Shown in pieces: positions 36,701 to 51,100 of a stretch of 64,000 nt of DNA. Made by a program: the position numbers and the translations under genes. The number at the start of each line of letters is the position of its first letter. Position 1 is the first letter of the stretch. The notes below the pieces were generated by a model. It saw only the letters and a list, made by a program, of their open reading frames with translations. It made no database searches and was not told the origin of the DNA. Source of the stretch: Cardiocondyla obscurior (taxonomy: Eukaryota > Arthropoda > Insecta > Hymenoptera > Formicidae); NCBI RefSeq assembly GCF_019399895.1, contig NC_091865.1:2547001-2611000 (forward strand), written 5' to 3'.

Positions 36701-39700
36701 CTGTAATATATCGATCTCGCGCCTCAATAATAATCATGACGGGGAAAAAGAAAAAGCGACGTGTTCCTGTTGAAATAACAATACAAATATCGCGCGTTAG
36801 CGCATAGAAATGAAATGCCGTGTAAAATATAAATAACATTCAAAGGATAAAACTAGAACGCGGCAAGACTGGTGTCTCTATATTACATTTGTTCTAGAGT
36901 AAGCGTGTGTGTCCGTTCGTACCGACGTTACGGGAAACATTAATTATACATTGCCGAGCTCTGAAATATTCAAATTCTCGTATCTCGTGGAACGAGTACG
37001 GTCGATTAAACCGTTGCCAGTTCGCGGGAGATACGGCAGAAAATACTGCCATTATCTCCGCGACTGAGGCTACGTTCGTTGAATAGTCTTGTTAAAATGT
37101 ACTTCGCGAATAAGACTAACCCGACCGGCGGACGATCCAACGGAGCAGACACTCGGCACAAATCTTGGAGAAATCTCACAAATCGCGGCAGACGTTTCCC
37201 GCGCGCGCAAATCCTCGGCAGTACAAAACAAAACTTAAAAAAAATATAAAAATAAATAAAAAAAAAAAATTAAGATTCCGCTTCTTCTTCTGGAAAGCGT
37301 GCTAAAAATCGGGAATAGAAATCGCGAGCACGAGATGGCGGAAACAAAGCCGGTTCGCGATAACGGGAAAGAACCAGGTGCATCGCTATCTCAAAGCGAA
37401 CTCTTAATTACGTTATCTCGGCTCGGCGCGTCTTCTCTTTCCGCGACCATGTCGTGAATCTCCGGTTGATTTTGGTCGACTGCCAGAAACCGTCACTGCC
37501 AGAAATTGTAACGTCGAAAAGAGGCGGTATCGGGAAGCTGTAGCCATGCAGGTCGGCAGGCTCGCAGAAAGAGGATTTTAATTAAACCCCACTGCTAAGG
37601 GCTATTTGTAGTTTGCAGTTTCACGTAAAGTGGGGCGATAACAAAGATAGCGATAAGGAATACTTCTTGTCTCCGCCAAAGACTAACGCAGGCGAAATTT
37701 AAGTTCGCGCGAAAACAATTAAGAAACTAGATTAATATCATCAAGAACGTCTACTTGAGTTGACATTCGATATTCTCGCGATATTAAAGAATTATTATTA
37801 TTTCTTTTTTAAACTTAAAAAAAAATGTTAAGTACGCAAATTTTTCTGCTACACCTAACAGATTATTTATTTAAAAAATTTAACTAGCCTCGAATAAAAT
37901 TTTAATAAAACTTTTATCTGTCGCTTATTTTAACTTTTGTTGAAAAAAAAAAGTTTGATACGTAAGCGTTGCGACAGTACTTAGAGACTTATAAAAAAAA
38001 TAAAATAAAATAAAAATCTCTATTTTAATTTTCGTTTTGCGGCGAGCTCTATCGAGAAACCAATTTGCCGAAAGAAGCCACAGAGCGGTGTATAATGTGA
38101 CGTCGGATCTACCAGACGTATCTCACGAAGCAAGGATGCTCATAGATAGATAGAGAAATGAGGAATTACGGAAGATGGATGGAAGTGAGCAAGAAACTCG
38201 ACGTTATATTACCTCAAGCACGATAAACGTCATCTCTTAAAGCCGACATATCTGTATCTTCGCTGCGTGAGTGCCTCCGATTGCGCGGTGTTAAAGCGAT
38301 TGAAGTACGAAAGAAATGGAAAATATAAATTTCATTCTCATGTGTTGTTCTTTTAAAAATTTTATATGGCTTCAAGAGAAGCAGACTAATATGAATATTC
38401 CCCACGGCTGAATACGAACCGTGCAAAAATCTAAAATTATGTATGAATTATAAAATAATTACTCAAACTTTTCGGAGATTATTTCAAAGCTTTCATCAAA
38501 ATAAAATTGTCTAAAATATATATGCATAAAATAATATTAAAGACTTTTTTATAAAAACACGTGACTTTACAAAGTCGTTCTGAATTTGAGGATATAAATA
38601 GGAAATGTTAAAGCTTATAAGTTCTTTTCCTTTTAATCATGAACATCCTTTAGTTTTTTAAAATTATAAATATCAGTCGTAATGTATACGTTAATAATAC
38701 GAAGTTGAGTTTATCGCTAATTGGAAGCTACACCCTCATTCGCATGGTCATGTTTTCCACGCGGTGCATAAATACTAAAGCGAATGAATCGTCGAATTAT
38801 TATACTGCTGGCTTGCAAGCACGTGATTTCAGAAGCTTTCAGCGATAATTAGAACGACCCAATTGAAACCCTCTGTAATGAAGTAGGGATGCCGTCAACG
38901 ACGTTCCCGTGTTTTCCTTTCGTTTGTTGCACCTATTGGAGAGACACACCCTTTTACATCAACGCGCTCTTTCCATGTTTCTCCATCCAAAGCGAAAGCA
39001 CTGAATTAATCGGTACACCATAGTGCGATTAATTAAAGCGCTTTTGCCAAAGTAGACTGTTTTCAAACGAATGCTCACGCTCGAGAACTTGCCGTCGTCA
39101 AGACCGTCATTTCGAAATCGAGAACGCTTTTATTTAATCTGCTTATGTTAATTTGAACCCGATGTTCGTTGAACTTTGACTTTTCGACAAAGTTAAAAAT
39201 TTTTTTAGATAATTATTCGTATCAAATTTCTTTTCTATTTTTTTTTTTCTTTTTTTTTTCTTTCTAAATATTTGATTATTATCACATATGTCTTTATCGA
39301 ACGTCTATTTTCTATATCGGTTTCTAAAATCGATCGATTTATAATATCTACTCAATTGCATGTAAATCAATCTTCACAATTATCCATGCATTATTTGATA
39401 CGCTCCCAATCTCTACATAATTAGTAGCACAATGGTTTCTATCGAAGTTTATGTTAATACTCAAATGCAGATATTAATTAATCTAGTATTTGCATCTTGC
39501 TAATTTCGTATCATTTTCAAATAATTTAGTAAAATTTTCAAACGCTCTAAAACAAAAATAACTATCCAATGTTCTACAATTGCCGTCTATTTTAATTTAT
39601 AGTAATACAGAAATTGCTTTTCGTGAGACATAAAATAAAATCTACGTACTAACGATCAACGATGCAGATAAACGAGATAATGTTCGCGAAGATAATTTTA

Positions 39701-41278
39701 CAAAAATTTACGATGTGTACTCGTAAAAGCAAGATACCGCATTAAGGGATGAGATCTTGGAAAATCTTGGTACTCTTAAGGGAATATCGGGGAACTCGTA
39801 AACCTTGGCTCAAGTGATTTATGTAACAAGTCTCGCCGAATTTAACGTTTCAAACAAAAAAAAAAACAAATGTAACTTTTTGTATTTTAATTAATTCAAA
39901 ATTGCTAATCTTAAATTTATAAATAAATATAATAACCTGCCTGAACGCGTACAGTATAGCTTTAAATTAATTTATTCCATTATTCGATAACAAGGTTCTA
40001 TATTCGCACACATATATATGTGTAAAACATTATAAAAAAATAATCAGAATTATTTCGAGAGCTGTAAATATAAACGCGAAATTCAAATCTGTCTAACTAA
40101 TCACGTTGAGCGGTAAATAATTATAAGTTTAAACCGTGTCAATATAAATTTATATTCGCGAAAGCGCAGGCACGAACGCCACGCCTTTGCTTATTTCCAT
40201 TTAACAGATGCTTTATTAACTCCAATTTCGTTGATTTTGGTAGCAGTAGTTGAATCACGGTCTTATTAGTTCGGCAACGTGCTTAGTTATACCTCGTAAT
40301 GTCTTCGTGAACTTCACATGCTTTAGTAAATGACTAAATGAGAGCCAGTCGAGAAGATAACCAAATATACCGAGTAACTGGTTCTTCGACCGGAAAGTTG
40401 CGCGCAGTACAGAAGCCGGGAGAAAGGACCTGTCGTGCGACGGTAGCCCAGTAAACTGCTGATATTCCACATCCCCAACCTGCTACGTTCTTACGTGAGC
40501 GTATTACACCCAGGTAACTTGCGTCTCCCCGTAAGTAAGTAGCGCTCGGGGCGGCGGATTTCGGCGGAATGGAACGGAGCAGAACGGGTACCGAAACCAG
40601 ATGGAGAACTAGAACTCGGGCTCCAAGTTTTGATTTATGTCGCTAATGCGCGGTTGAAGGCGAGCAAAACGTGATGTGAGGACGCCAGGAACATGACGAA
40701 AACGGTTTGCTTCCAAACCATACGAGGGTAAACATGATGCTCCGGGATTAACATAATAACCAAATAAGTTCACAATCATTGCCAGCGTTAATACTACGCG
40801 CGTAAAAAAAAATTAATTCGCGAACGTACTTAAAATTACCTACAACTAAACCCTTTATTTTAATTGATTAAAAATATTTTACCCTATTATTTAATTGCGA
40901 TTACAAGAAAGAAACAATTTTCTCGTTATCAAACTCTGATCAATCGTTATTTATTCTTATAAAAAATTTAACTGTACGATAAAAGTCTCATTGCTCGTGC
41001 AACAATTATTAAATGCACTAGAATAAAGTATCCCCGAGTAAAAATTCAGATTAGGCTTAATTTCCACCCGGATATATGTTAAAAATTTATCTTCGTAACG
41101 AATAAATAAATCCAGAGTGTATCGTGGACGCGCAAACAGTTCACACAATTTCTGGTTTATTATGAAAACCATTAAGTGATACTCGGTGAGGTACACCCGC
41201 GAAACCGTAAATACTGATTATGTCAAATTACGATAATAACGAACACATGAGACAATATTGTGATAATGACAAAATGTA
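33701..41278. other. Non-coding block with several CpG-dense patches
   Basis: No supportable gene. CpG-dense patches at 33740-34270, 34880-35480, 35980-36350 and 36360-36800 each keep frames open on both strands; none shows a domain, signal peptide or splice-supported extension. C-tracts at 35892-35908 form a G4 motif on the minus strand. 37240-40140 is mostly AT-rich with homopolymers (T run near 39240-39260). 40480-40700 is CpG-rich but featureless. Confidence 0.5.
35892..35908 (-). other. Potential G-quadruplex motif
   Basis: Plus-strand C-tracts at 35892-35895, 35897-35899, 35901-35903 and 35906-35908 give four G-tracts with one- or two-base loops on the minus strand. Confidence 0.5.
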
Positions 41279-41493
41279 CGCTGAAAAGCAGATATCGCGT
41301 TTGCTGCGGCGACGGCAGCTAAAGAACGCGACTTTAGCGTCGTGTTTCACATGTGCCGCATGTATTATATACCGCGCCGGCCGGTTTGCCGATGACTGAT
41401 TTCTTTCCGTTCTCTCATCTTTTGCCTCTGCCGCCTAGAGTCACGTACGCTAGCCGCTGTCGCCACAAAAAATGCCATATCTGCTTTTCGGTG
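41279..41493. mobile_element. 215-bp MITE with TA target duplication (Tc1/mariner-type ends)
   Basis: The left end reads CGCTGAAAAGCAGATAT and the right end, on the opposite strand, CACCGAAAAGCAGATAT. The inverted arms stay alignable for about 60 bp per side, including GGCGACGGCAGCTA against GGCGACAGCGGCTA. Both ends are flanked by TA (41277-41278 and 41494-41495), the target duplication of the Tc1/mariner group. The interior is about 90 bp of CpG-rich DNA without coding capacity. The superfamily is inferred from the TA flank alone. Confidence 0.75.
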
Positions 41494-44400
41494 TACATTA
41501 ATGTTTAGATTTCGGAATATAAACGATCGTATCGGCGATTACAATACCGGTTCTCTTGAATATGTTTTACATAACGTAAGCTGTCATCCGGATCGTTTCA
41601 CGAATACTAAAAATTCACCTCTGAATTTAAATAACCGGAAAAATCTATCTTTCCGTGCCGAAGATGATTCCGCACATAATCGTGTACAATGCCAGGTATT
41701 CCAAAATTGTTATATGTACCTTGTGGAACGATAATTACTACTACTAAACGAGTGAAGCATATGAAGAGATAGGCGAAACTATGCGAGAAATTTTCAGCAT
41801 CGTATATTGGATTATGATTATGAGCCGTACTCGAAAGACGGCGGCGCCGCGAAGGCGAGCATTTAATTGTCAAATACCACGAGACTAACCTGCGCTTTGA
41901 CCCTGTTTATTTCTTCAATTTACACGATCATTTCGACAATTACGCACGCATAAAATATTCTTCCTTCATTAAAGATATATTGAATTAATAGTAATAAAGT
42001 CTATCCAGAACGGAGTTAAGCATCGTATAATAATTTCTTAACAAAATTAAGTCGTTATTCGTAGGTTTATCTGTTTCAAACAATTTATGAGTAAATAGCA
42101 GCAATAAATTTCACCGGTGGAGGGTATACGACTAACTCTGAATTCGCTAAGCGTTTTTCTCTCCCTCTCTGAGAACAACTCTTGTTAGTAAAACTGTCGG
42201 ATTTGCAACTTATAGAACCCTTCAGCTTCAACGCCGAAGGCGTACCATTTGTCAATGTACCTGGCGCGTTATGCGAATGTGTAGTACGCAAACAATGTTA
42301 AATCGCGAGTGCTCAAAGGGCATTCTGCGTCATGCTGTACTTCGCGCACGGGAAACAAAGCGCAAAGCATTGCCGCATTACGAAGCAACGTCGAGATGAA
42401 AGGATATCGCGCGTACGTCAGCTAATGCAGGCGCAAAGGGCAACGATGGCGACATGCACCTCTTTACGATCGACTTCTTTAGAAGAGACGACGCGCGCGA
42501 AATGCGGAAAGGGGGATAATCGCCGACCGACGGAACAGCTGTCGCCACTCTAAAGATCGATGCGGCAGCAGCTATTTATCGATTCGAGTAATGCACGCTT
42601 CCCTTCTTCACCTCTCGCCCCCCCCCTCCTCCCCCGCCTGTTGTTGCGCGCATGCAATTGGGGTAGGATCACTTGTAAATGCTTCGCGGCAGAACTACCG
42701 CAATCATGCTAATGACAAAATCTTCTCGCCACGCGGGGAACTTTACAAGTTCTACAATGGCGCATGATGGAGGCGCGACAATTCCAGAGCGTGTATTGAG
42801 TTTAATAGCAACACGCCATGACGCCGCTACCGGGAAAATCGTATGCAAGTGGTAATTTGCATGCTACCTCTCCCCTGCTACATGTCATTAGCCGACCTGT
42901 CATTCTATGTGGCGAGCTATTACGCGTGCATTTCTTTGCATCGTGAATTGATAAACGCGCAAGTTTCTCAATGCGGCTTACGTAATGACAGTATAAAAAA
43001 AAAAAAAAATAACGCGTAATCAATAAACGCGATGCACGTGACAGAATAAAGCACATTCAATCACAACCGAATTATAAAATTGTATGTTTTTAGATTATAA
43101 CAAACGCGGATAAAAATGTATATTGGATCAATGCGTAAAAAATTTTTACTTTATCTAATTTTTATACTTAATACTTTCTACGCCGCACACAAGCATTTCG
43201 CAATTGAGCGGGCCATAAGGGATTAATAAGAAACGTAACAGTATAAACGCTGATCCGGATCTGATTTTGATTGATAAAATAAATTAGATATCGTAGGTAA
43301 TATCAATTTTTTTAGAAAAAAAAGGGGGAGAAACTGATTTAATAATTTCACAACGGAATCGATTTATAAATTAATCCAATAAATAAGTGAACATCTACGT
43401 GACAAGATATTAAATACATAAATACATGTAATAAAATACTAATACGTGGAAACTGAATACGCGTACACGATGCAAATGAGGGGATCATTAAAGCCCTTCG
43501 TTCCTCAAGGTTTTGAGAGTGTTTGAACGGTATATTATAACGAAATGTAGTCATCATTTATACGGCGCATGCTATCTTCACCCCCGGTGCTCAACAAAAC
43601 CTGACTTCTTGTACCTTATTAATTAAAACTTATTATATCCATGATATATCGCGCTGTGCTAAAACTCGCAAAAGCTAAATTGCCAAGTTATCGTAAAGTT
43701 TTGAGAACGCACTCGAGTGATTTTGCGCTGCAAAACATTCGGAGAGAAACGTTGACGCGCTCGATACGAATCGTATGTCCGCCCGACACGCACTTCCTCT
43801 CTCTATTCGCCGCAAAAACGGGGCCACGCTGCAATTATCCATATTGCTGTAATGTCATGATTTAAAGTGGTTGCAAAGTCACGCGGAACTAAGAATTCAC
43901 CCGTCTGTTAACATACGATATATGTATATATTGACCGATCAGTTCTCAAACTTTATATTTGCCTTTAATTATTAATTATTTTAACGGGACCCCGAGTGGG
44001 ACGTTTTCCAAGAGCAACTTCAAAGATAATTTAAATCTTCTGTTAATATTGTGGAAATTCTCGCGTATAGATGCCTTTAAAGGATATATGCGCTTACGAA
44101 ACGTGACACAGTATGGATGATCTAAGTGAAAAGAGAAGAAACCGGTTCGCGCGCAACTGGCCTTGCCCATTTCTCTTCCTGTCCGATGCACTGAGATACA
44201 TAAGACACTGATCTAGAAATGCATCGTAATAGTAAGCACGTTTGCTCTAGTTATAAATTGCAGCGAGGCTGAGCGGAATATAGATATATATGAAATAATA
44301 AACCTGGCTGCTTCGATTACCCGTATCTCCGTGCGCAAAAAGAATGCAATTTCTCAATTTAAGAAATTTATGCTTTCGACATATGTTAGAAAAATGTACT

Positions 44401-44937
44401 TCTCCGTATTCGCTCCTGTCGTTTGTATGGCATCGACGTGCCGCGTCTGAGATTTCTACGCATGCCCGTCACGCGCAAAAATTCTTGGCACGATTTATCC
44501 TTTATGCAACGACGAAACGTTGCCGATTCCTTTCTCCCGATGCCCACAGACTGTTATCAGCGAATGATCCGCGACTCGACGGTAAACATGTATTTACAAC
44601 TCCTCAACAAATTACTTCCTTCCCGTTCAAACGAAGAAATGTATGTTATCATGCACATCTGATATGATGTGTGCTTAGTGAAATCAATTCTCTGTAACAA
44701 CGATTACGTAACGTGCGCACACATTCTTTGAAATGTTATCAAATTCGTTCCTGTTTAAGAGCTAAATCCAACTCCGCGAATTTTTTTTTATAATATAAAT
44801 TAATCTCTTTACATTTATTGAACAAATCTCTATTTTTTATCTTTATAAACGCGCGAATATTTAACATAATTGAGAGAAAAGACAGCGATATGTGAAAATA
44901 TATTTAAAAAAAAAAAAATAAAAAAAAGAAAAAAAAA
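41494..44937. other. Non-coding block
   Basis: No supportable gene. 42300-42560 and 42700-42980 are CpG-rich with chance frames. 42618-42640 is a C-rich run that nearly fulfils the G4 rule on the minus strand. 43060-43460 is AT-rich. 44340-44670 keeps two plus-strand frames open over the same bases, so neither is credited. Confidence 0.5.
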
Positions 44938-45184
44938 GGTGTGGGTCGCCTTAGCATCGTTGATCGATGAGCTGCTCGAAAGTATATGCACCCGGTGTGC
45001 AATCTTCGATAAACGCAATACCGGCCGGGACCCATAGGGCTCTAAAGTCAAGTCCGCCGGGCTGAATTTGAAGAGCTAGGGGAGTTAGGAAGTCAATGGG
45101 TTTATGCATTAACGAGAAGATAATATGCGAACGTAGTGAACTGCAAATCCATCCGGTATACAATATAACGAAAAAAAAAAAAAC
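44938..45184 (+). mobile_element. Possible A-tailed retroelement 3' fragment or retrocopy
   Basis: A compositionally distinct ~230-bp segment begins GGTGTGGGTCGCC directly after an A-rich run and ends TATAACG followed by an A13 tail. Compositional contrast and the terminal A run suggest a 5'-truncated LINE fragment, SINE or retrocopy on the plus strand. A similar word (ATAAACGCG with AATA) lies on both sides, near 44845 and 45190, but is too imperfect to call a target duplication. The antisense strand is open for 129 codons without a recognisable domain. Speculative. Confidence 0.25.
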
Positions 45185-48100
45185 ATTTAATAAACGCGAA
45201 TAATTATTAAATTCAAAATAAAAATATGGAACAAGTGAAAAAGGAAGAAGGGCACCGAATAAAAGAAACAGCAAACGAGAAAGTGATAAATTTAAAAGAA
45301 ACTTTAGGAAGTAGAGAAAGTGAAAAGGAGAAAGGGACAAAGTAGAGGAAAGAAACGATCAGAGTAAGTTAGCCTACGATAGTAGAGAAGCCGTAATCCA
45401 GTTTATCAGGGCAAAGTGCATAAGATTATGCTAACCCCTTGAGCTAAGTTCCGTTGGATAAACGATATTGCAGGTAACGTCAGGTCTTCCTACCTTATGT
45501 TCCTGTAACTCCCGCGTCTTCATAAGAGAGTTTTACGAGGAATCGAAATAATTTAACACACGAATCCCGCGAGACGACGCATGATTCCGCCAATTCGTCG
45601 ATGACTCGGCGCGATAAACGCACGTCGCGAAAAGTAACGTATATCGCCTCGTAAAAATTATTTATCCAAACAAGCGTTTGAAACAATTCTACTTGAAAGA
45701 ATTTGCAGAACTTTCGCCGGATATTAATATTTGTTATTACGCTGCGAAATAAGTTTCAACCGTGTTTCTCTGCGGATTGTTGCTTTCGAAATACGTCGGC
45801 CAAAGAACGATCGCCGCGGAGAAATAACAGTTTTACAAAGAAGTGTAATTCTGTAGTAAAGTCAGAGCGCTGCTCTATGAACTTCAAAGGTATTCGGTCG
45901 CGATGAAGATAAAGTTTCCAGTATGCGAAAACTAAGAATCACAGTTATCCGGAGCATCTTTCTTTCCACGAGAATCTGCAATGTGCGGCGCATCACAAAG
46001 TCGTGTTACACGTGTGTCGTGGAATAATACGAAGATCGCTGCATCTACGTTACCGCATGAATATCGACCCGCGGTAGCGCACGTTGCATACATTCCAAAC
46101 GAATGATATCAGAAAGAGGAGATAGGTGAAAGCGCGACATGAGGCGACATTGGTGAAACGACGTATTTAAATCGCTTTAACATGAAATAGATATAAATAC
46201 AGAAAGTAAATGCGGCAAGGCCAGTATTTGTAATATAACAGCGCTGCTGCGAAACGTAAACCATTCGTTTAATAGTAGAAATTAATTTTAAAATAATTTT
46301 CAAAACGTATATTAAAAATCCCGAAACGCGATCTAAGTAGCAAGGAAAATCTTCCCAGTCTTAATAACTTTACGCTCTTGCCGCAGACGAATTAAACCTT
46401 CAATTTAATCCGTTCGAATGGATAATACGGCGAGGCTTACGAAAGGGTCTGTAAGTTACATAGAAACGTCTCGTGAAAAATTCGAAATTACCCGTGAATA
46501 AATAAAGATTCGGTATCCGAAGGTTAAGTATACACGATAGAGGCAACGACCCGTTGGTCAAGGAACTCGATAGATGGTTGAGACACCCACGGGACGCCGC
46601 AGGAGGCTCGCGTGATCTCCAAGACACATGCGCGCGATTTTCCGGCTCTATCTGCCGCACGTACGTTACCCTCGCGCGAATATAGATCGCCAAGTGGAAT
46701 CGAATGGTCTCCCGTCGCGATGGAAATCGAAATTTATGGTCGGACCTACGGTGCTCGCCTCGCCGCTCATGGAATTCAAGGATGTCGGTATCTACCCGCA
46801 GAAACGTGCAGCAGCGGGGCTCGAGGTCTGTGTACGACCGTTTCGCACACCGTGCCGTTTCCGTTCCGCGTGTGTACGATCGCGCGCGCGTGTTCGCGAC
46901 GGGAATCGAGAAGAAATGACTTTTTCATTGCGCGGTTACGTGTATATACGATAGGTACGGAGAACGCGTGGATGTACCGTGGCGCGCACCAGGCGCATGA
47001 AGTCTAAGGACGTCATATGGAAAATTGGCTCGTCGAATCGTATAATTTCATTCGATTCAACGCCGAGAGGTTCCCTGCAGCCGCCGATACCGCGGTAGTT
47101 TTTTTTTTATTTTATTTTATTTTTTTTTTTCTTATCTTCTTTTTCTGATATTGATTTCGAATATTTCTGCGCGCGATCGCGATAAAGAAAATATTAAGCT
47201 CCCGAGCGGAGCCCGACAAAACGGCGTACCGAGCGTCGGGGAACTCCATTACTATTCGCTTTGTAAATAAGACGCGGCAGCGAGACGCGTACGTGCCCGT
47301 TTCGTCTAAATTGCATCTTCTCGGATTTAGTCGGCCATCTAACTCCTCCGGTTGCCGGCACCTGTGCGCGAGTGCCGGCCGATCGTGCGTTGCGGCAAGA
47401 TGCGCCCGAACGGGAATGTAATTATTTTCACCCTCGGACGCAGGAAGGAAACTCGACGGGAGATCATTACCCGCACTTAACGTCCCGCAACAACGACTTT
47501 CGGAAGTGCCATTAACTCGTATGCGCCAGAATCCGCGGGGCTGCGAACGCACGCGCAGACACGACCTGCAAGAACGTGCCCGTTGTGTATATATCATTAG
47601 ATAGAACGCGCGGAGATACGGCTGGCCTAGGACAATGAGGTTTCGACTGTGCCGGTGCGCGAAGACCGGCAGCGGCGCTGGCAAAGATTTCATTACAGAT
47701 ACGGGGAAATGAGACTGACGTCGCACAATGGCAATAATACTCCGATGCGCAGCAACCAACGACCGAATGTACTGCACACGAGACTCCTACATCTCGGCGC
47801 AATGCTCCGCCGGAGAGAAACGTGTCGCGCGACGCGCCCGATAAGGCCGTATTATCCATTCCTTTGAAACATGGTACGTAAGTTATGTCTAGTATGTTTC
47901 ACCAAAAGCCTGCGAAGTCATAGTCCCGAAACTTTACGGTGGTAATCACGCGAGCAAAGGCAAGCGGACAAATTGGATTCAACCAGATCTACATGTATCT
48001 TACGGGAGGAAATAGAGATACGCCGGGCTCGATGCGACTTCCGTGTGAAACGAGACAACCGTCCGGCGATCTCGCGGATCGTATCCGAGCGCGCGATCGG

Positions 48101-51100
48101 TATCGCGTGATATCGCGATTCGATTCATAAATCGCAGCAGCTGCGAAAACCTACGCGCGCGGGGAGGTTTAATCAGCACTTATAACGCCCGCAGTCTTAG
48201 CACGCGCCTCGTGAATCTTTATGTACATCGTGCGATTACGCAGCAATCGTGACGCACGACTCGTTAACTTTCTCGGGCAACGCTTTCACGTGTAGATTCG
48301 TTCGAACGGCAGTCACGTTATCAAATGGCAGTCACGTTTGATTATGGTCAAGAATTTTTTTTCGAAACGACAGTCGTTCACCTTCGCAAAACAGCCGGTC
48401 GTAAAAATTCCGCGCAAAATTCCGGCCTTTGTTACGTATGAGCGCGATACGCGGGGAAGTCTCGAGCGTGAAGCGTTGATAAAAATATTACAAAACTGCT
48501 AGATTAAATCATTCTCAGGTATTTTTATTACGCTTTATCACAATCTATGGCTGATAATATTGTAATTTAAACCAAAGTTTTATTTCTATGAATACCTACA
48601 ATTATATATTTATTTTTTGCACACGTATTTCTCTCGAGAGCTAAATGAAACTTGTAAAACTTATGTTGTTGATAGACTAAAATAGTGCGAGAATATAATT
48701 TACACGAATAATGTGATATACGGCGGCAAACTTTTGGAGATGACGTATACAACGCACGCAGCCTGATTCTGACATTAATACAAATGCTTTATGGGCCACA
48801 CATGTAATACGTTAAAAAAAAAACGTGTCGCGCAAATGCTCGTACACTTTATATATTAAAACAAATAACAATATTTGGTTATTAAAAAAAAATGTTAGGC
48901 GTATTAAAAATAAAATCTTTCACGCCTATCTTTTATTAAAAAAAAAATAACGTACTTTCTATTTAGGCCAAGCGTGCGTTTTAATAGGAAAGATACCTTA
49001 TGGACCCTTTTTTTTCCCCCTTTGTATTGCGTTATCACAGAAATTCACACAGCCACGTAGATTGACACCCCTAACGATCATCTATCATCGCCCCAAAACA
49101 GTGACATCCTAATTCATGAGCGAAGAAAACGCGCAACTAAGAACGATAGATGCGCCGTTAAGATTAATCCTCTCAATTCCCGCGATCGATGGTCTCGTGG
49201 GCAGAATGGATTCCTTCGTCACTCCAATCTTGACTGTCGGGGGGAAAGAAAGAACGGTGAAAAACGGAAGGGTCTCCGATGGTCATTTCGTCGGAGTAAG
49301 GAAGCAAAATTGCTAAATTGAAAGCAGAAGAGAGATTGCTCTCAACCGTCGGGAGTGAGCAGAAAGAATCTTTACGCGATCGTTATCGTAAATCTGACTA
49401 TTTTAGACCGTGCCGGTGAATTCAGGTGAAATAAATTCGTATTTCACATTCGTAATCATTCATATCAATTTATAATTTCTACTGCTTGCAGTAAAACCAT
49501 AGTGCTCTTTTATTATTGACAAACAAAACAACGTTCAATTTGCGACTATCAATTCTCATAACCGCAAATTGATGTCACCACAGCATCCCCAACTTCAAAA
49601 AACTCGCGGTTGTTTTGCATATTTCACGATATTTCCTTTTCCATAACGTTGCGTTTATGATACTTTATTACTTGTATGTTAGAACAATTCATGCGTAATA
49701 TTTACGTGGAATTGAAAACTTTATTATTCTCCACAATGAAAATCTTTATTCCGAATTAAAAAGAAAAAAGAAAAAAAAAACATCGCAGAAGAATACGCGA
49801 AAGATAACAAAGCGAAACTTTTAATTAACAATTCAAAAATAAACCTCCAACAAATAAAAAGAATTCATATAAATTAAATTAAAAAAAAATTTAAGATTAA
49901 AAAAATCAAAGAAAATATGTTATTTTAGTTTGTAGACACTCATTATTAAAGGAATCCACGAATGCATAAAGGATAACGATATACAAAATGTTTCTTCCAA
50001 GATTTCTAGAACTACAATAAAATATTCATGACTGTTATAGCATGGAACGAGGAAATCTCTTAGTACATTAGAAAATCAATAACGTTAAACAACTTCGAGC
50101 TCTTACCACATTGTTATTTTTTCAAAAGTAGTTCTTGTGCATGAACTCTCTTGCCTAGTTTCACAGATCTTTCACAATGTTCTGCTCAATACTTGTTATT
50201 GCATGCACAAAAAGTGGCGAAGTTGTGGTACTATAATAATAAAATATTTCAACTTTCGAAAGTTTTAATTAAAAAATTAACTTGAGCGCAGTTATGCTAC
50301 GCGAGACGTTATCTGCTTCTATTAATTATTAATTATTTTTTTTAATTTTTCTTTTTTAGTAGATACATCTTTTTTATATCAAAAGTAATAAATATAAAAA
50401 GAAAAAAAACCGATAAAATTCTTAGAAAAAGTATTTTACTAATTGTAATAATCGTAAACGCCAAGTTAACTAATTGCGAAAGTCGAGATCCGTATACGTT
50501 CGTCTCTGAAGAGTGCATTACTTTACACGCTAAGGGTTGTTCATTAGTTTAACGAGTAAGAGAATTCTCAACATTTTATCGGCTACATCATTAAACACTT
50601 GCATTTAGCACACTCTAATGCAGCAAATATCTGCATTTACCATTAGCGCATCCGCTAATTTCCGAATATCGCATACCGCTTGGTTTATAGTTCGACACGT
50701 AACATTATTACCACAGCCGCATAATTATCATGCACGCGGTCGACGTAAAGTACCAGCAATCTGCATACGATTTCGCATATATGTCGTAAACTCTTTAATG
50801 TTTACGGTAACTGAACAATTCATTCGCTAAGCACGCGGTTTGCGTTATAGTCGGGTTATTGATACTTCAGCAACAATGCGATATATACCACGTCAATACA
50901 TGCCTCTTGCATTCGTATTCGTCCCGCCCGGCTATGTACCGAACTGGTACACAGATTTAAATAGGTGTGGAGCAACACGACACAATATTACACTCCGCAA
51001 TAACCGCGCGTAAATGGAAAATTATTAGCGAAACGCCCGACAACAACTTTTGTAATGAGTAAAGTACGAAGACGCGAGAAAGTAATGTTTCGATTTCAAT

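Noticed and set aside
36000..37018. A 16-mer (CGATTAAACCGTTGCC) present at 35996 and 37003
   Set aside because: A single shared 16-mer is within chance expectation for a window of this size, and the flanks do not align.
44344..44667. Two overlapping plus-strand frames of 107 and 79 codons, the shorter one fairly protein-like
   Set aside because: Both cover the same bases in different frames. Neither matches a family I recognise or has supporting splice or poly(A) signals.
46612..47859. Cluster of long overlapping frames, including a 221-codon minus-strand one
   Set aside because: Up to three frames are open over the same bases on each side, and one runs into a T-rich repeat. This is the pattern of CpG-rich non-coding DNA, not of a gene.
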